Source: Pseudomonadota bacterium (lineage in GTDB: Bacteria; Pseudomonadota; Alphaproteobacteria; Rhizobiales; Hyphomicrobiaceae). Taken from it: a stretch of DNA of 5,534 bases. The translations under genes were made by a program, and so were the position numbers. Positions 1 through 4,467 of this stretch are shown piece by piece; positions within the stretch are counted from its first letter, which is position 1; each line of letters opens with the position of its first letter. Location of the stretch: assembly GCA_023392135.1 (NCBI GenBank), contig JAEVZQ010000423.1, positions 1 to 5,534 on the forward strand, in the 5' to 3' direction. Below the pieces are notes generated by a model. The model did not search any database and was not told the origin of the DNA. It saw only the letters and a program-made list of their open reading frames with translations.

Positions 1-438
1 GCCATTCACGATCTCAGCCTGCTCGATCTCCGCGTCCGCAACGTGCCAACCAACATTCGCACGTGGGAAGGCGGGACCATGGCCTACGGCAACTCGATCT
101 TCGTGATCGAGATCGGCGGCCTGTGCATCGCGCATTTGGGCCACTTGCACCATACCCTCACGCCCCAGCAGCTGGCCCAGATCGGCCAGATGGATGTCGT
201 GCTCGTGCCCGTGGATGGCAGCTACACGCTAGACCTCGACGGTATGCTGGAGGTTTTGAGGGCTTTGAAAGCGCCTCTCATGATCCCGATGCACTACTTC
301 TCGGGGGCCACGCTCAATCGCTTCCTAACCTCCATCGAGGGCTCCTTTGAGATCGTGCGGCACGAGGTACCGACGATCGTCATCTCGCGGCAGACATTGC
401 CCACGACGCCCCAAGTGCTGGTGCTGCCCGGCCGGTGA
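1..438 (+). CDS. MBL-fold metallo-hydrolase, C-terminal part (5' end outside window)
   Basis: This reading frame is open from base 1 and ends with TGA at 436-438, giving 145 residues of a longer protein. Internal GTG and ATG codons exist, but the conserved text continues upstream of them, so I treat the gene as cut by the window edge. The visible part fits the second half of a metallo-beta-lactamase fold of the Lactamase_B_3/UPF0173-like type. It has a strand with YGNSIFV (visible residues 30-36), then IAHLGHLHH (43-51), VDVVLVP-like text (65-70), and PMHYF (96-100), whose His98 is in the place of the last metal-binding His. Family members are zinc or manganese hydrolases of varied substrates, and the substrate here cannot be told. 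The metal-bridging position usually written HLGD reads HLGH here (His48). The next gene is convergent, with 4 bases between stop codons. Family confidence is good, precise function unknown. Confidence 0.85.
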   Translation, partial: AIHDLSLLDLRVRNVPTNIRTWEGGTMAYGNSIFVIEIGGLCIAHLGHLHHTLTPQQLAQIGQMDVVLVPVDGSYTLDLDGMLEVLRALKAPLMIPMHYFSGATLNRFLTSIEGSFEIVRHEVPTIVISRQTLPTTPQVLVLPGR

Positions 439-442
439 GAAG

Positions 443-1531
443 TCATCGCCAGCTGTTGATCAAGGCCTCCGCCCAGGTCTGGCGTCGACGGCGCACGACA
501 CGCACGCGGCGGCGACGACGGCGGCTCGAGCGCTGCCTCACCCGGGTCCGCGATTGCAAAGCAGCGATCAGGGTGAAATCCCGTGGTGTGGAATGGTGCC
601 TCGAGGTCGCGGGCTCGTCTGTCACGACGAGAATCGACCCGGCGTGCAGCGCCCTGCTCATCGTCAAGGCACTGGAACGGTCCTCGAAGCTGATCTGATC
701 GAGCAACTCGTCACCGTGCCAGGATGCGAGGTGGCGCTCACGCCGGGAGCGGCCGATTCCGAACGCCAGCCAGACGAGACCTTCGCCCGTCTCGGCTGCG
801 CCAGTCAGCGAGTAGACATGCGTACCGATGCGGCTGTTCGGCTGCACGAACCGCACCCGCGCCACGTGTTCCGGCACGCCATTGCGTAGAAGTATCGCGT
901 TCCGGCTCGCGCGAGAGATCACGACGGCGACAGGTCCGGCATCCGATGTGCCAGCCAGCAGCTGCTGCATTGGCCGCTGGGCGACCGGGCGCACCATGTA
1001 GTTCGCAGCGTCATAGACCGGCACGATCGGAAACAGGCCACTGGAGTGGACCACATCCATGGGCACGGTCCGCTGGGGAGCCAAGACCACCGTAGTGCCC
1101 GGCGAGACGATCCCCTCGAGCAGCCTGGCGAAGGCGGCAGGAACACGAACGCACCCCGGCGAAGCCGGATAGCGATGCACGTTGCTGGGGTGCAGTGCTA
1201 TTCCCGACCACGAGTGCTCGGTGCCATTCTCGTCTCCCCTGGCCTCCATGATCGTGAATACGCCGTTCGGCGTGCGGCGGCGGCGAAGGCCGACATGGCA
1301 GGTGGAAATGCCGACCAACACGCCGGCCTTGTAGACATGAACCAACCGGTCCCGCAGTGACGCAACAATGGTGACGGGACCATCTTCTGGATGGGACGGC
1401 TCCCAGACGAACTGACCCGGCCTCAGCCCTGTCCGGTTGACGAACCGACGCGCCTCGGCGGGCTGCGCCAATTGCGGCAGCAGCACCGCTGCAAGGCTCA
1501 TGCCCAGCATCTCGCGTCGCGTAAGCGACAT
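443..1531 (-). CDS. Exported L,D-transpeptidase (YkuD family) with degenerate second domain and Arg-rich tail
   Basis: The predicted 362-residue protein likely forms or edits 3-3 crosslinks in peptidoglycan in the periplasm. I chose the ATG at 1531 because AGGAGA (plus-strand 1539-1544) lies 7 bases upstream and a signal sequence begins there; a start 14 codons earlier is possible but less likely. Residues 1-27 look like a signal peptide with a twin-arginine pair (LTRREMLG) and an AEA cleavage site. Residues 52-152 are a YkuD domain: TPNGVFTI (87-94), His114 in IALHPS, and SPGCVRVP (124-131) with catalytic Cys127. Residues 200-305 resemble the same fold again (VVISRASRNAILLRNGV, then IGTHVYSLTG) but lack the Cys motif. 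The last 35 residues hold 16 arginines. It lies downstream of infA on the same strand, after a 207-base gap containing only weak promoter-like words (around 1610-1650), so it probably has its own promoter. Family is secure; roles of the second half and tail are inference. Confidence 0.9.
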   Translation of the reverse strand: MSLTRREMLGMSLAAVLLPQLAQPAEARRFVNRTGLRPGQFVWEPSHPEDGPVTIVASLRDRLVHVYKAGVLVGISTCHVGLRRRRTPNGVFTIMEARGDENGTEHSWSGIALHPSNVHRYPASPGCVRVPAAFARLLEGIVSPGTTVVLAPQRTVPMDVVHSSGLFPIVPVYDAANYMVRPVAQRPMQQLLAGTSDAGPVAVVISRASRNAILLRNGVPEHVARVRFVQPNSRIGTHVYSLTGAAETGEGLVWLAFGIGRSRRERHLASWHGDELLDQISFEDRSSALTMSRALHAGSILVVTDEPATSRHHSTPRDFTLIAALQSRTRVRQRSSRRRRRRVRVVRRRRQTWAEALINSWR

Positions 1532-1738
1532 CGCCAGCTCTCCTGGTCGTGCGCCTCGCGACGCACGTTCCATTGCCCACGCTCACGAAGAGACTATGCG
1601 ATTCGCGACCAACGTGTAATGCGCAGATACAAACGCGTTAAGGTTGCATTTCACGTAAGCCACACGGCCCCGCTGTCGACGAGGCCGATTCGCTACTCGC
1701 TCAGATGATGTTGGAGAGCCGGGCTGGAGCCAAGCTTG

Positions 1739-2020
1739 TCAGCGGCGCCTGTGATGCGGACGGAAGCCGCCGCCACCTGGAGGCGGTGGTGCTGCCCGGG
1801 TATCTTTATGCCGGAAGTTGATGCGCCCCTTCGTCAGGTCATACGGGGTCATCTCCACCGTTACGCGATCCCCGGCAAGGATGCGGATCCGGTTCTTCTT
1901 CATGCGTCCCGACGTATACGCGACGACCTCATGACCGTTGTCCAGCTGAACGCGGCATCGCGCATCCGGCAGGACTTCGGAAACAACTCCTTCGAACTCC
2001 AGAACCTCTTCTTTCGCCAT
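1739..2020 (-). CDS. infA: Translation initiation factor IF-1 with C-terminal extension
   Basis: The predicted 93-residue protein is an S1-like OB-fold factor that binds the ribosomal A site of the 30S subunit during initiation. Residues 1-72 follow the IF-1 pattern throughout: MAKEEVLEF at the start, [14 protein letters not shown] (38-51), and [16 protein letters not shown] (55-70). Canonical IF-1 stops near residue 72, whereas this one continues for about 21 residues of proline, glycine, histidine and arginine ([10 protein letters not shown], then HHRRR). The start is fixed by GGGAGA (plus-strand 2024-2029) 3 bases upstream and by the family N-terminus. It lies downstream of the cold-shock gene on the same strand, after a 101-base gap with two hairpins. 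Alphaproteobacteria often carry more than one infA; this looks like an accessory, perhaps cold-related, copy, which is inference from its neighbour. Confidence 0.93.
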   Translation of the reverse strand: MAKEEVLEFEGVVSEVLPDARCRVQLDNGHEVVAYTSGRMKKNRIRILAGDRVTVEMTPYDLTKGRINFRHKDTRAAPPPPGGGGFRPHHRRR

Positions 2021-2033
2021 AATTCTCCCTTTT

Positions 2034-2052
2034 GCGTCGGACGGCCCGACGC
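2034..2052 (-). promoter_or_regulatory. Hairpin immediately upstream of the infA ribosome-binding site
   Basis: Perfect 7-base inverted repeat, GCGTCGG / CCGACGC, with a 5-base loop. Read on the minus strand it ends 4 bases before the GGGAGA Shine-Dalgarno of infA. It could be the second half of a tandem terminator after csp or a leader structure that affects infA translation. There is no clear T-tract: an A-rich run (AAAA) follows instead. The structure is directly visible; its role is inferred. Confidence 0.45.
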
Positions 2053-2057
2053 ATTCA

Positions 2058-2085
2058 GCCCCCGGCGCCCGAAGGTACCGGGGGC
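2058..2085 (-). terminator. Strong hairpin downstream of csp (UUCG tetraloop)
   Basis: An 8-base perfect stem (GCCCCCGG / CCGGGGGC) continues through one mismatch and one wobble to two further C-G pairs, closed by a C(UUCG)G tetraloop on the minus-strand transcript. It begins 36 bases after the csp stop codon, the expected place for a terminator or a 3' RNA-stabilising hairpin. No run of T follows, so an efficient intrinsic terminator is not proven; partial read-through into infA is plausible. Confidence 0.6.
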
Positions 2086-2121
2086 AAAGACCGCTTAATG
2101 CTGCGTAGCCGTTGCGTCGCC

Positions 2122-2328
2122 TTAGGAAACGCGCAGGTTCACAGCCGACGTCTTACCGTTACGGCCGCGCTCAAGCTCGTACGAGACCTTCTGACCTTCT
2201 CTCAAGGTCGACAGTCCTGCCCGCTCAACAGCCGAGATGTGCACGAACACATCAGAACCACCTTCTTCCGGCTGAATAAAGCCGTAGCCCTTCTGGCCGT
2301 TGAACCACTTCACCGTACCTGTCGCCAT
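2122..2328 (-). CDS. CspA-family cold-shock protein
   Basis: This 68-residue protein is a single cold-shock domain, an OB fold that binds single-stranded RNA and DNA and acts as an RNA chaperone or antiterminator. Both RNA-binding motifs are present: KGYGFI (13-18, RNP1) and VFVHIS (28-33, RNP2), preceded by TVKWFN (5-10). The length matches the family. The ATG at 2328 is chosen because the family N-terminus [10 protein letters not shown] begins exactly there; the upstream in-frame extension is leader sequence with no family similarity. The Shine-Dalgarno is weak (GAGAA about 5 bases upstream), as is common for csp genes whose translation depends on leader structure. A roughly 90-base leader with a hairpin and a candidate promoter lie upstream, and infA follows on the same strand. 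Alphaproteobacteria have several csp paralogues, so I give no specific symbol. Confidence 0.96.
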   Translation of the reverse strand: MATGTVKWFNGQKGYGFIQPEEGGSDVFVHISAVERAGLSTLREGQKVSYELERGRNGKTSAVNLRVS

Positions 2329-2364
2329 ATTCGTTCTCGCAACCTTTGCCGACCTCAGGGCCCA

Positions 2365-2397
2365 GTCCCCGAGACCATCAAATAACGCTTTGGGGAC
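2365..2397 (-). promoter_or_regulatory. Hairpin in the csp leader
   Basis: The leader between the candidate csp promoter and the start codon contains a perfect 6-base stem, GTCCCC (plus strand 2365-2370) with GGGGAC (2392-2397), around a 21-base loop. A related pair of words, GGTCGCAGAAC near the 5' end of the leader and GGTTGCGAGAAC just before the start codon, resembles a repeated motif. In csp genes leader folding controls temperature-dependent translation; a similar role here is inference. Confidence 0.4.
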
Positions 2398-2426
2398 CTT
2401 GGTTCTGCGACCCTTGCAGCCGCCTT

Positions 2427-2455
2427 CGTATACGCTCCAAGCGAATTCGATGAAG
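2427..2455 (-). promoter_or_regulatory. Candidate sigma-70 promoter for csp
   Basis: On the minus strand, CTTCAT (plus strand 2450-2455) and TATACG (2427-2432) are separated by exactly 17 bases and resemble -35 and -10 boxes of alphaproteobacterial housekeeping promoters. Transcription would begin near 2420, giving a leader of about 90 bases. The -35 box is a weak match, so this is a candidate only. Confidence 0.4.
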
Positions 2456-2561
2456 GTATATGAACCCACGGCGCGGCAAACGCAAGATGGACCGCTATCG
2501 TTGCATCGACCGATTCGCTGCTCCCAGAAGGGGGCCAGGCGCGCACTTCATGAGGCAATCC

Positions 2562-2996
2562 ATGCAAGCGGCAACCGGCTTGAAGAACCTTGGCCTGGGA
2601 TTTCTTGCGGGCGGCCTGGCCGTTCTGACGGCGCACCAGCTCGCGGTTTCCGGGCTTTCGGCGGCTGGCCTGATCTCGGCCCATGCCTGGTCGAAGCAGC
2701 CGGTCGGGCCGCTCGGCGTGGCGGCGGTGCTCAACAGCACCTTCTGGGGAGGGATCTGGGGATCGATTTTCGCCCTCGCCGCCGGCCGCCTGCCCGGCGC
2801 GAGGCTGTGGAGCAAAGGCCTAGTGTTCGGACTCGTTTTCCCCCTCATCATCGGCGCCTGGCTCATCGTTCCGCTCGCCAAGGGCCTGCCGCTCCTCGCA
2901 GATCTTTCCGCGTCCCGGCTGCTCGCCGGTGTGCTGATCCATAGCGCCTATGGCGCAGCGCTCGGCGGATTCTACGGCTTGCTTACCCGCCGCTAG
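2562..2996 (+). CDS. Four-helix inner-membrane protein, function unknown
   Basis: The predicted product is 144 residues and very hydrophobic. Four probable membrane segments are visible: about residues 9-30 (LGLGFLAGGLAVLTAHQLAV), 48-74, 86-106 (GLVFGLVFPLIIGAWLIVPL) and 119-141. Helices 2 and 4 are rich in small residues and contain paired glycines (WGGIWGS, AYGAALGGFYG), suggesting close helix packing. There is no cleavable signal and no enzymatic motif that I recognise. The ATG at 2562 is preferred because GAGG at 2552-2555 lies 6 bases upstream; an ATG at 2550 is the main alternative. An in-frame ATG at 2460 would add a charged, non-hydrophobic leader overlapping the csp promoter and is unlikely. 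It is divergent from csp and is followed by an independently promoted stress operon. Confidence 0.75.
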   Translation: MQAATGLKNLGLGFLAGGLAVLTAHQLAVSGLSAAGLISAHAWSKQPVGPLGVAAVLNSTFWGGIWGSIFALAAGRLPGARLWSKGLVFGLVFPLIIGAWLIVPLAKGLPLLADLSASRLLAGVLIHSAYGAALGGFYGLLTRR

Positions 2997-3082
2997 ATGG
3001 CTCGCTGTCGGGCCGCCGAGAGCACACTGGCGAGGCTCGCCGGTTACCTCAACCAGACCGTGCAACCCACTGACCGCCACCC

Positions 3083-3107
3083 GGAACCTTCCACATTTAC
3101 GCGAGTT
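3083..3107 (+). promoter_or_regulatory. EcfG-type general stress response promoter
   Basis: GGAAC at 3083-3087 is followed after exactly 18 bases by TT at 3106-3107 (context AGTTG). This fits the GGAAC-N18-TT form described for the general stress sigma factor EcfG/RpoE2 of alphaproteobacteria, though the C of the fuller CGTT -10 box is an A here. The start codon of the KGG-repeat gene is 35 bases further on, a normal distance. KGG-repeat proteins are typical general-stress products, so signal and gene agree. No similar motif is seen upstream of the second KGG gene. Confidence 0.7.
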
Positions 3108-3141
3108 GCAGATGCGGTTCGCGACCAGTGGAGTGATGTCG

Positions 3142-3483
3142 ATGACAATCAGACGAGCCGGCAAAATGACGGTCGAAGAAGCCGGTCGAAAAGGGGGCGA
3201 GGCGACATCAAGCGTCCATGGTCGCGGGTTTTACGAGGAAATCGGCCAAAAGGGAGGAGCAGCCCGCCGTGGTCAGCTCGGCCGCGAAGGGTATTCAGCG
3301 CTCGGCCGCAAAGGTGGTGAGGCGACCAGCAACAAGCACGGCTCCGGATTTTATGCCGAAATTGGCAGGAAGGGCGGCGAGGCCGTCAGCCGCAACCGCG
3401 AGCACATGAGCCAGATCGGGCGCAAGGGAGGCGAGGCGCGTGCCGATAAGGGCGCAGAGCCTCGCTCTCGCGAGCGCCAGTAA
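3142..3483 (+). CDS. KGG-repeat stress-induced protein (group-1 LEA-like)
   Basis: The predicted 113-residue hydrophilic protein is built almost wholly from a glycine-rich repeat. KGG occurs at residues 17-19, 37-39, 57-59, 77-79 and 95-97, so the period is 20, 20, 20 and 18 residues. This is the stress-induced KGG repeat family (GsiB/YciG-like). The unit GQLGREGYSALGRKGG (44-59) also closely resembles the 20-residue motif of plant group-1 LEA (Em) proteins. Such proteins are disordered, water-binding and linked to drying, heat or stationary phase survival. The ATG at 3142 is chosen because GGAG at 3130-3133 lies 8 bases upstream; ATG at 3136 is also possible. An EcfG-type promoter lies 35 bases upstream, and a DUF2795 gene follows after 15 bases, so the two are probably co-transcribed. 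Confidence 0.9.
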   Translation: MTIRRAGKMTVEEAGRKGGEATSSVHGRGFYEEIGQKGGAARRGQLGREGYSALGRKGGEATSNKHGSGFYAEIGRKGGEAVSRNREHMSQIGRKGGEARADKGAEPRSRERQ

Positions 3484-3498
3484 TCAAGGGAGAACAGC

Positions 3499-3705
3499 AT
3501 GGCCAGGGGTGTCGGCGGCATGTCGCCCGCCAACTTGCAGAAATTTCTGGCAGGCATTTCCTACCCCGCAAGCAAACAGGATCTCGTCTCGACCGCGCGC
3601 CGTAACAAGGCGCCAAATGACATCATGGACGCGATCGGACGGCTACCTGACGAGGAGTTCGGAGGACCGCAGGAGGTGCAAAAGGCCTATGGCGACATCA
3701 CGTGA
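3499..3705 (+). CDS. DUF2795 family protein
   Basis: This 68-residue protein matches DUF2795: a short helical protein with NLQKFLAGISYPASKQDL (12-29), where YPASK is the family's signature, and IGRLPDEEF (46-54) followed by a short helix. The family is widespread in soil bacteria and often found beside stress genes; its molecular function is not known, although its fold has been likened to small helical binding modules. The ATG at 3499 is supported by AAGGGAG at 3486-3492, 6 bases upstream. It begins 15 bases after the first KGG gene, so the EcfG-type promoter should serve both. The stop codon lies inside a 12-base palindrome, and an inverted repeat begins right after it. Confidence 0.87.
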   Translation: MARGVGGMSPANLQKFLAGISYPASKQDLVSTARRNKAPNDIMDAIGRLPDEEFGGPQEVQKAYGDIT

Positions 3706-3707
3706 TG
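3696..3707. promoter_or_regulatory. Perfect 12-base palindrome across the DUF2795 stop codon
   Basis: CATCACGTGATG is its own reverse complement and includes the TGA stop at 3703-3705. A further CATCAC occurs at 3733-3738 and can pair with the right half of this palindrome, giving an alternative to the longer stem at 3706-3772. It could be an operator or part of an RNA switch. It also encodes the last residues of DUF2795, so chance is possible. Confidence 0.35.
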
Positions 3708-3772
3708 ACACACCCCAATCAACGGGATGCGGCATCACACTTTGTATTGCGTCACAGAAATTGGGTGTGTCA
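3706..3772 (+). repeat. Inverted repeat enclosing the gap before the second KGG gene
   Basis: The left arm TGACACACCCCAAT (3706-3719) pairs with ATTGGGTGTGTCA (3760-3772) over 13 base pairs with one bulged C; the loop is 40 bases. The repeat fills the gap exactly: the left arm begins at the first base after the DUF2795 stop and the right arm ends on the A of the next ATG. The right arm covers the place where a Shine-Dalgarno would sit (GGGTG). It could block translation of the downstream gene, act as a read-through terminator, or bind a protein. Confidence 0.6.
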
Positions 3773-4134
3773 TGGCTAAGAGCAGGTCTGATGGTGGAAA
3801 GATGACTGTGGAGGAGGCTGGCCGTCGCGGCGGTGCAGCCACAGCTCAGGCGCGTGGTCGCGAATTCTACAAGGAGATCGGCCGCAAAGGCGGAGAGGCT
3901 CGTCGCGGGAAGCTCGGCTCGGAAGGCTACCGCGAACTCGGCCGCAAAGGCGGTGCGGCGACATCACAGAAGCGAGCTCCCATGCGCGAGCCGGAGCATC
4001 TTGCCGGCATCGGCCACACGCAGGAAGCCATCGCCGATAACGGCGGCCACGGACCGCAACTCCCGGAGTCTGACGAGATTACCCTGGACCAGGAGCAGTC
4101 TGTCGAATCCGCAGAACCCGTGAGCAGCCGCTAA
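3772..4134 (+). CDS. Second KGG-repeat stress protein with acidic C-terminal tail
   Basis: The predicted 120-residue protein is a paralogue of the KGG gene at 3142. The shared core starts MTVEEAGRRGG (11-21) and has three glycine-pair units at 19-21, 39-41 and 59-61, spaced by 20. Its middle unit, GEARRGKLGSEGYRELGRKG (41-60), is the closest match in the window to the group-1 LEA 20-mer. After residue 70 the pattern decays: PEHLAGIGHTQEA (74-86) looks like the last unit of the sister protein with its KGG lost, and residues 98-120 form an acidic tail (PESDEITLDQEQSVESAEP). I chose the ATG at 3772; the Shine-Dalgarno is poor (GGGTG) and lies in a stem. ATG at 3802, preceded by GGTGGAAAG, is a real alternative that would escape the stem. 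No EcfG motif is seen in front, so expression probably depends on read-through from upstream. Confidence 0.85.
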   Translation: MAKSRSDGGKMTVEEAGRRGGAATAQARGREFYKEIGRKGGEARRGKLGSEGYRELGRKGGAATSQKRAPMREPEHLAGIGHTQEAIADNGGHGPQLPESDEITLDQEQSVESAEPVSSR

Positions 4135-4143
4135 GACGGCCGC

Positions 4144-4249
4144 GGGAGCATTCTACGACATAGGTTTGATCTCGCGAGCAGCGTCGGCCGTAACGCGAAC
4201 CGGCGCTGTTTTCATGTGCGCGGCAGGCCAAAGACTCGCTAATGCTCCC
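4144..4249. repeat. Spaced 9-base inverted repeat
   Basis: GGGAGCATT at 4144-4152 is the exact reverse complement of AATGCTCCC at 4241-4249, with 88 bases between. No duplicated target bases are obvious outside the arms. It may be the ends of a very small non-autonomous element, the base of a structured RNA, or chance. Confidence 0.35.
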
Positions 4250-4257
4250 AAAGTCGC

Positions 4258-4303
4258 CCTGACCCCCCGACAGGGTGCATTTTGCACCACCATGTCAGGT
4301 CAG
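4258..4303. repeat. Nested stem-loop
   Basis: The inner stem is GGTGCA (4274-4279) with TGCACC (4283-4288) around TTT. The outer stem can form two ways: CCTGAC (4258-4263) with GTCAGG (4294-4299), or CTGACC (4259-4264) with GGTCAG (4298-4303). The tip, with T-rich sequence between complementary GTGC words, recalls terminal repeats of some IS21-type elements, but this is only an impression. Confidence 0.4.
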
Positions 4304-4467
4304 ATCTGCCCCACCCCGCTCGTCGCGGGAGTTAGTCGTCAGATGCGCGTTTGAAGAGCTGCAAGGAAAGTCGATTGCGCGCCGACCGATGCCATGTGCC
4401 GACCCGGATTCAGCGTGCCTCGCGAGGGCTGCGATGAATCGGTGCTCAGCGAAAGCGCCGACGCGTT

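Larger units (their letters stand above)
4135..4467. other. 333-base non-coding stretch rich in inverted repeats
   Basis: No convincing gene is found here. The stretch holds a 9-base inverted repeat with arms 88 bases apart (4144-4152 and 4241-4249), a two-part stem at 4258-4303, and a 5-base hairpin CCCGC / GCGGG at 4315-4329. A 13-base word, GCTCGTCGCGGGA, occurs both here (4318-4330) and inside the second KGG gene (3898-3910). It probably contains the end of the stress operon transcript and the promoter of the transporter gene, but I cannot place either with confidence. A decayed mobile-element end is another possibility. Confidence 0.5.

Noticed and set aside
347..889. 180-codon plus-strand frame antisense to the L,D-transpeptidase
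   Set aside because: It is the complement of a gene with signal peptide and catalytic motif; its own translation has low-complexity GC-rich composition and no motif.
1620..1660. CtrA-like TTAA box and AACGCGTT palindrome before the L,D-transpeptidase gene
   Set aside because: Only one half-site is a good match; the other half (GAAA-N7-TTAAC) is too weak to call.
1715..1738. Terminator after infA (TTGG...CCAA with AGCCCGGCT core)
   Set aside because: The possible pairs are short and broken by mismatches, and no T-tract follows.
2329..2469. N-terminal extension of the cold-shock protein
   Set aside because: The family N-terminus begins exactly at 2328 and the upstream bases behave as a structured leader.
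2460..2561. Longer start (ATG at 2460) for the four-helix membrane protein
   Set aside because: The extra residues are charged, lack family-like hydrophobic text, and overlap the csp promoter candidate. The later ATG has a well-placed GAGG.
3218..3409. Alternative frame in the first KGG gene
   Set aside because: It is a shadow of the repetitive GC-rich KGG frame; the repeat period, start signal and promoter all fit the other frame.
3142..3460. DNA tandem repeat in the KGG gene as a separate repeat feature
   Set aside because: The similarity is at protein level with diverged codons, so it belongs to the gene's repeat domain and not to a recent DNA tandem array or CRISPR.
4318..4330. 13-base direct repeat with 3898-3910 as a recombination site
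   Set aside because: A single short GC-rich match is compatible with chance and no further similarity extends from either copy.
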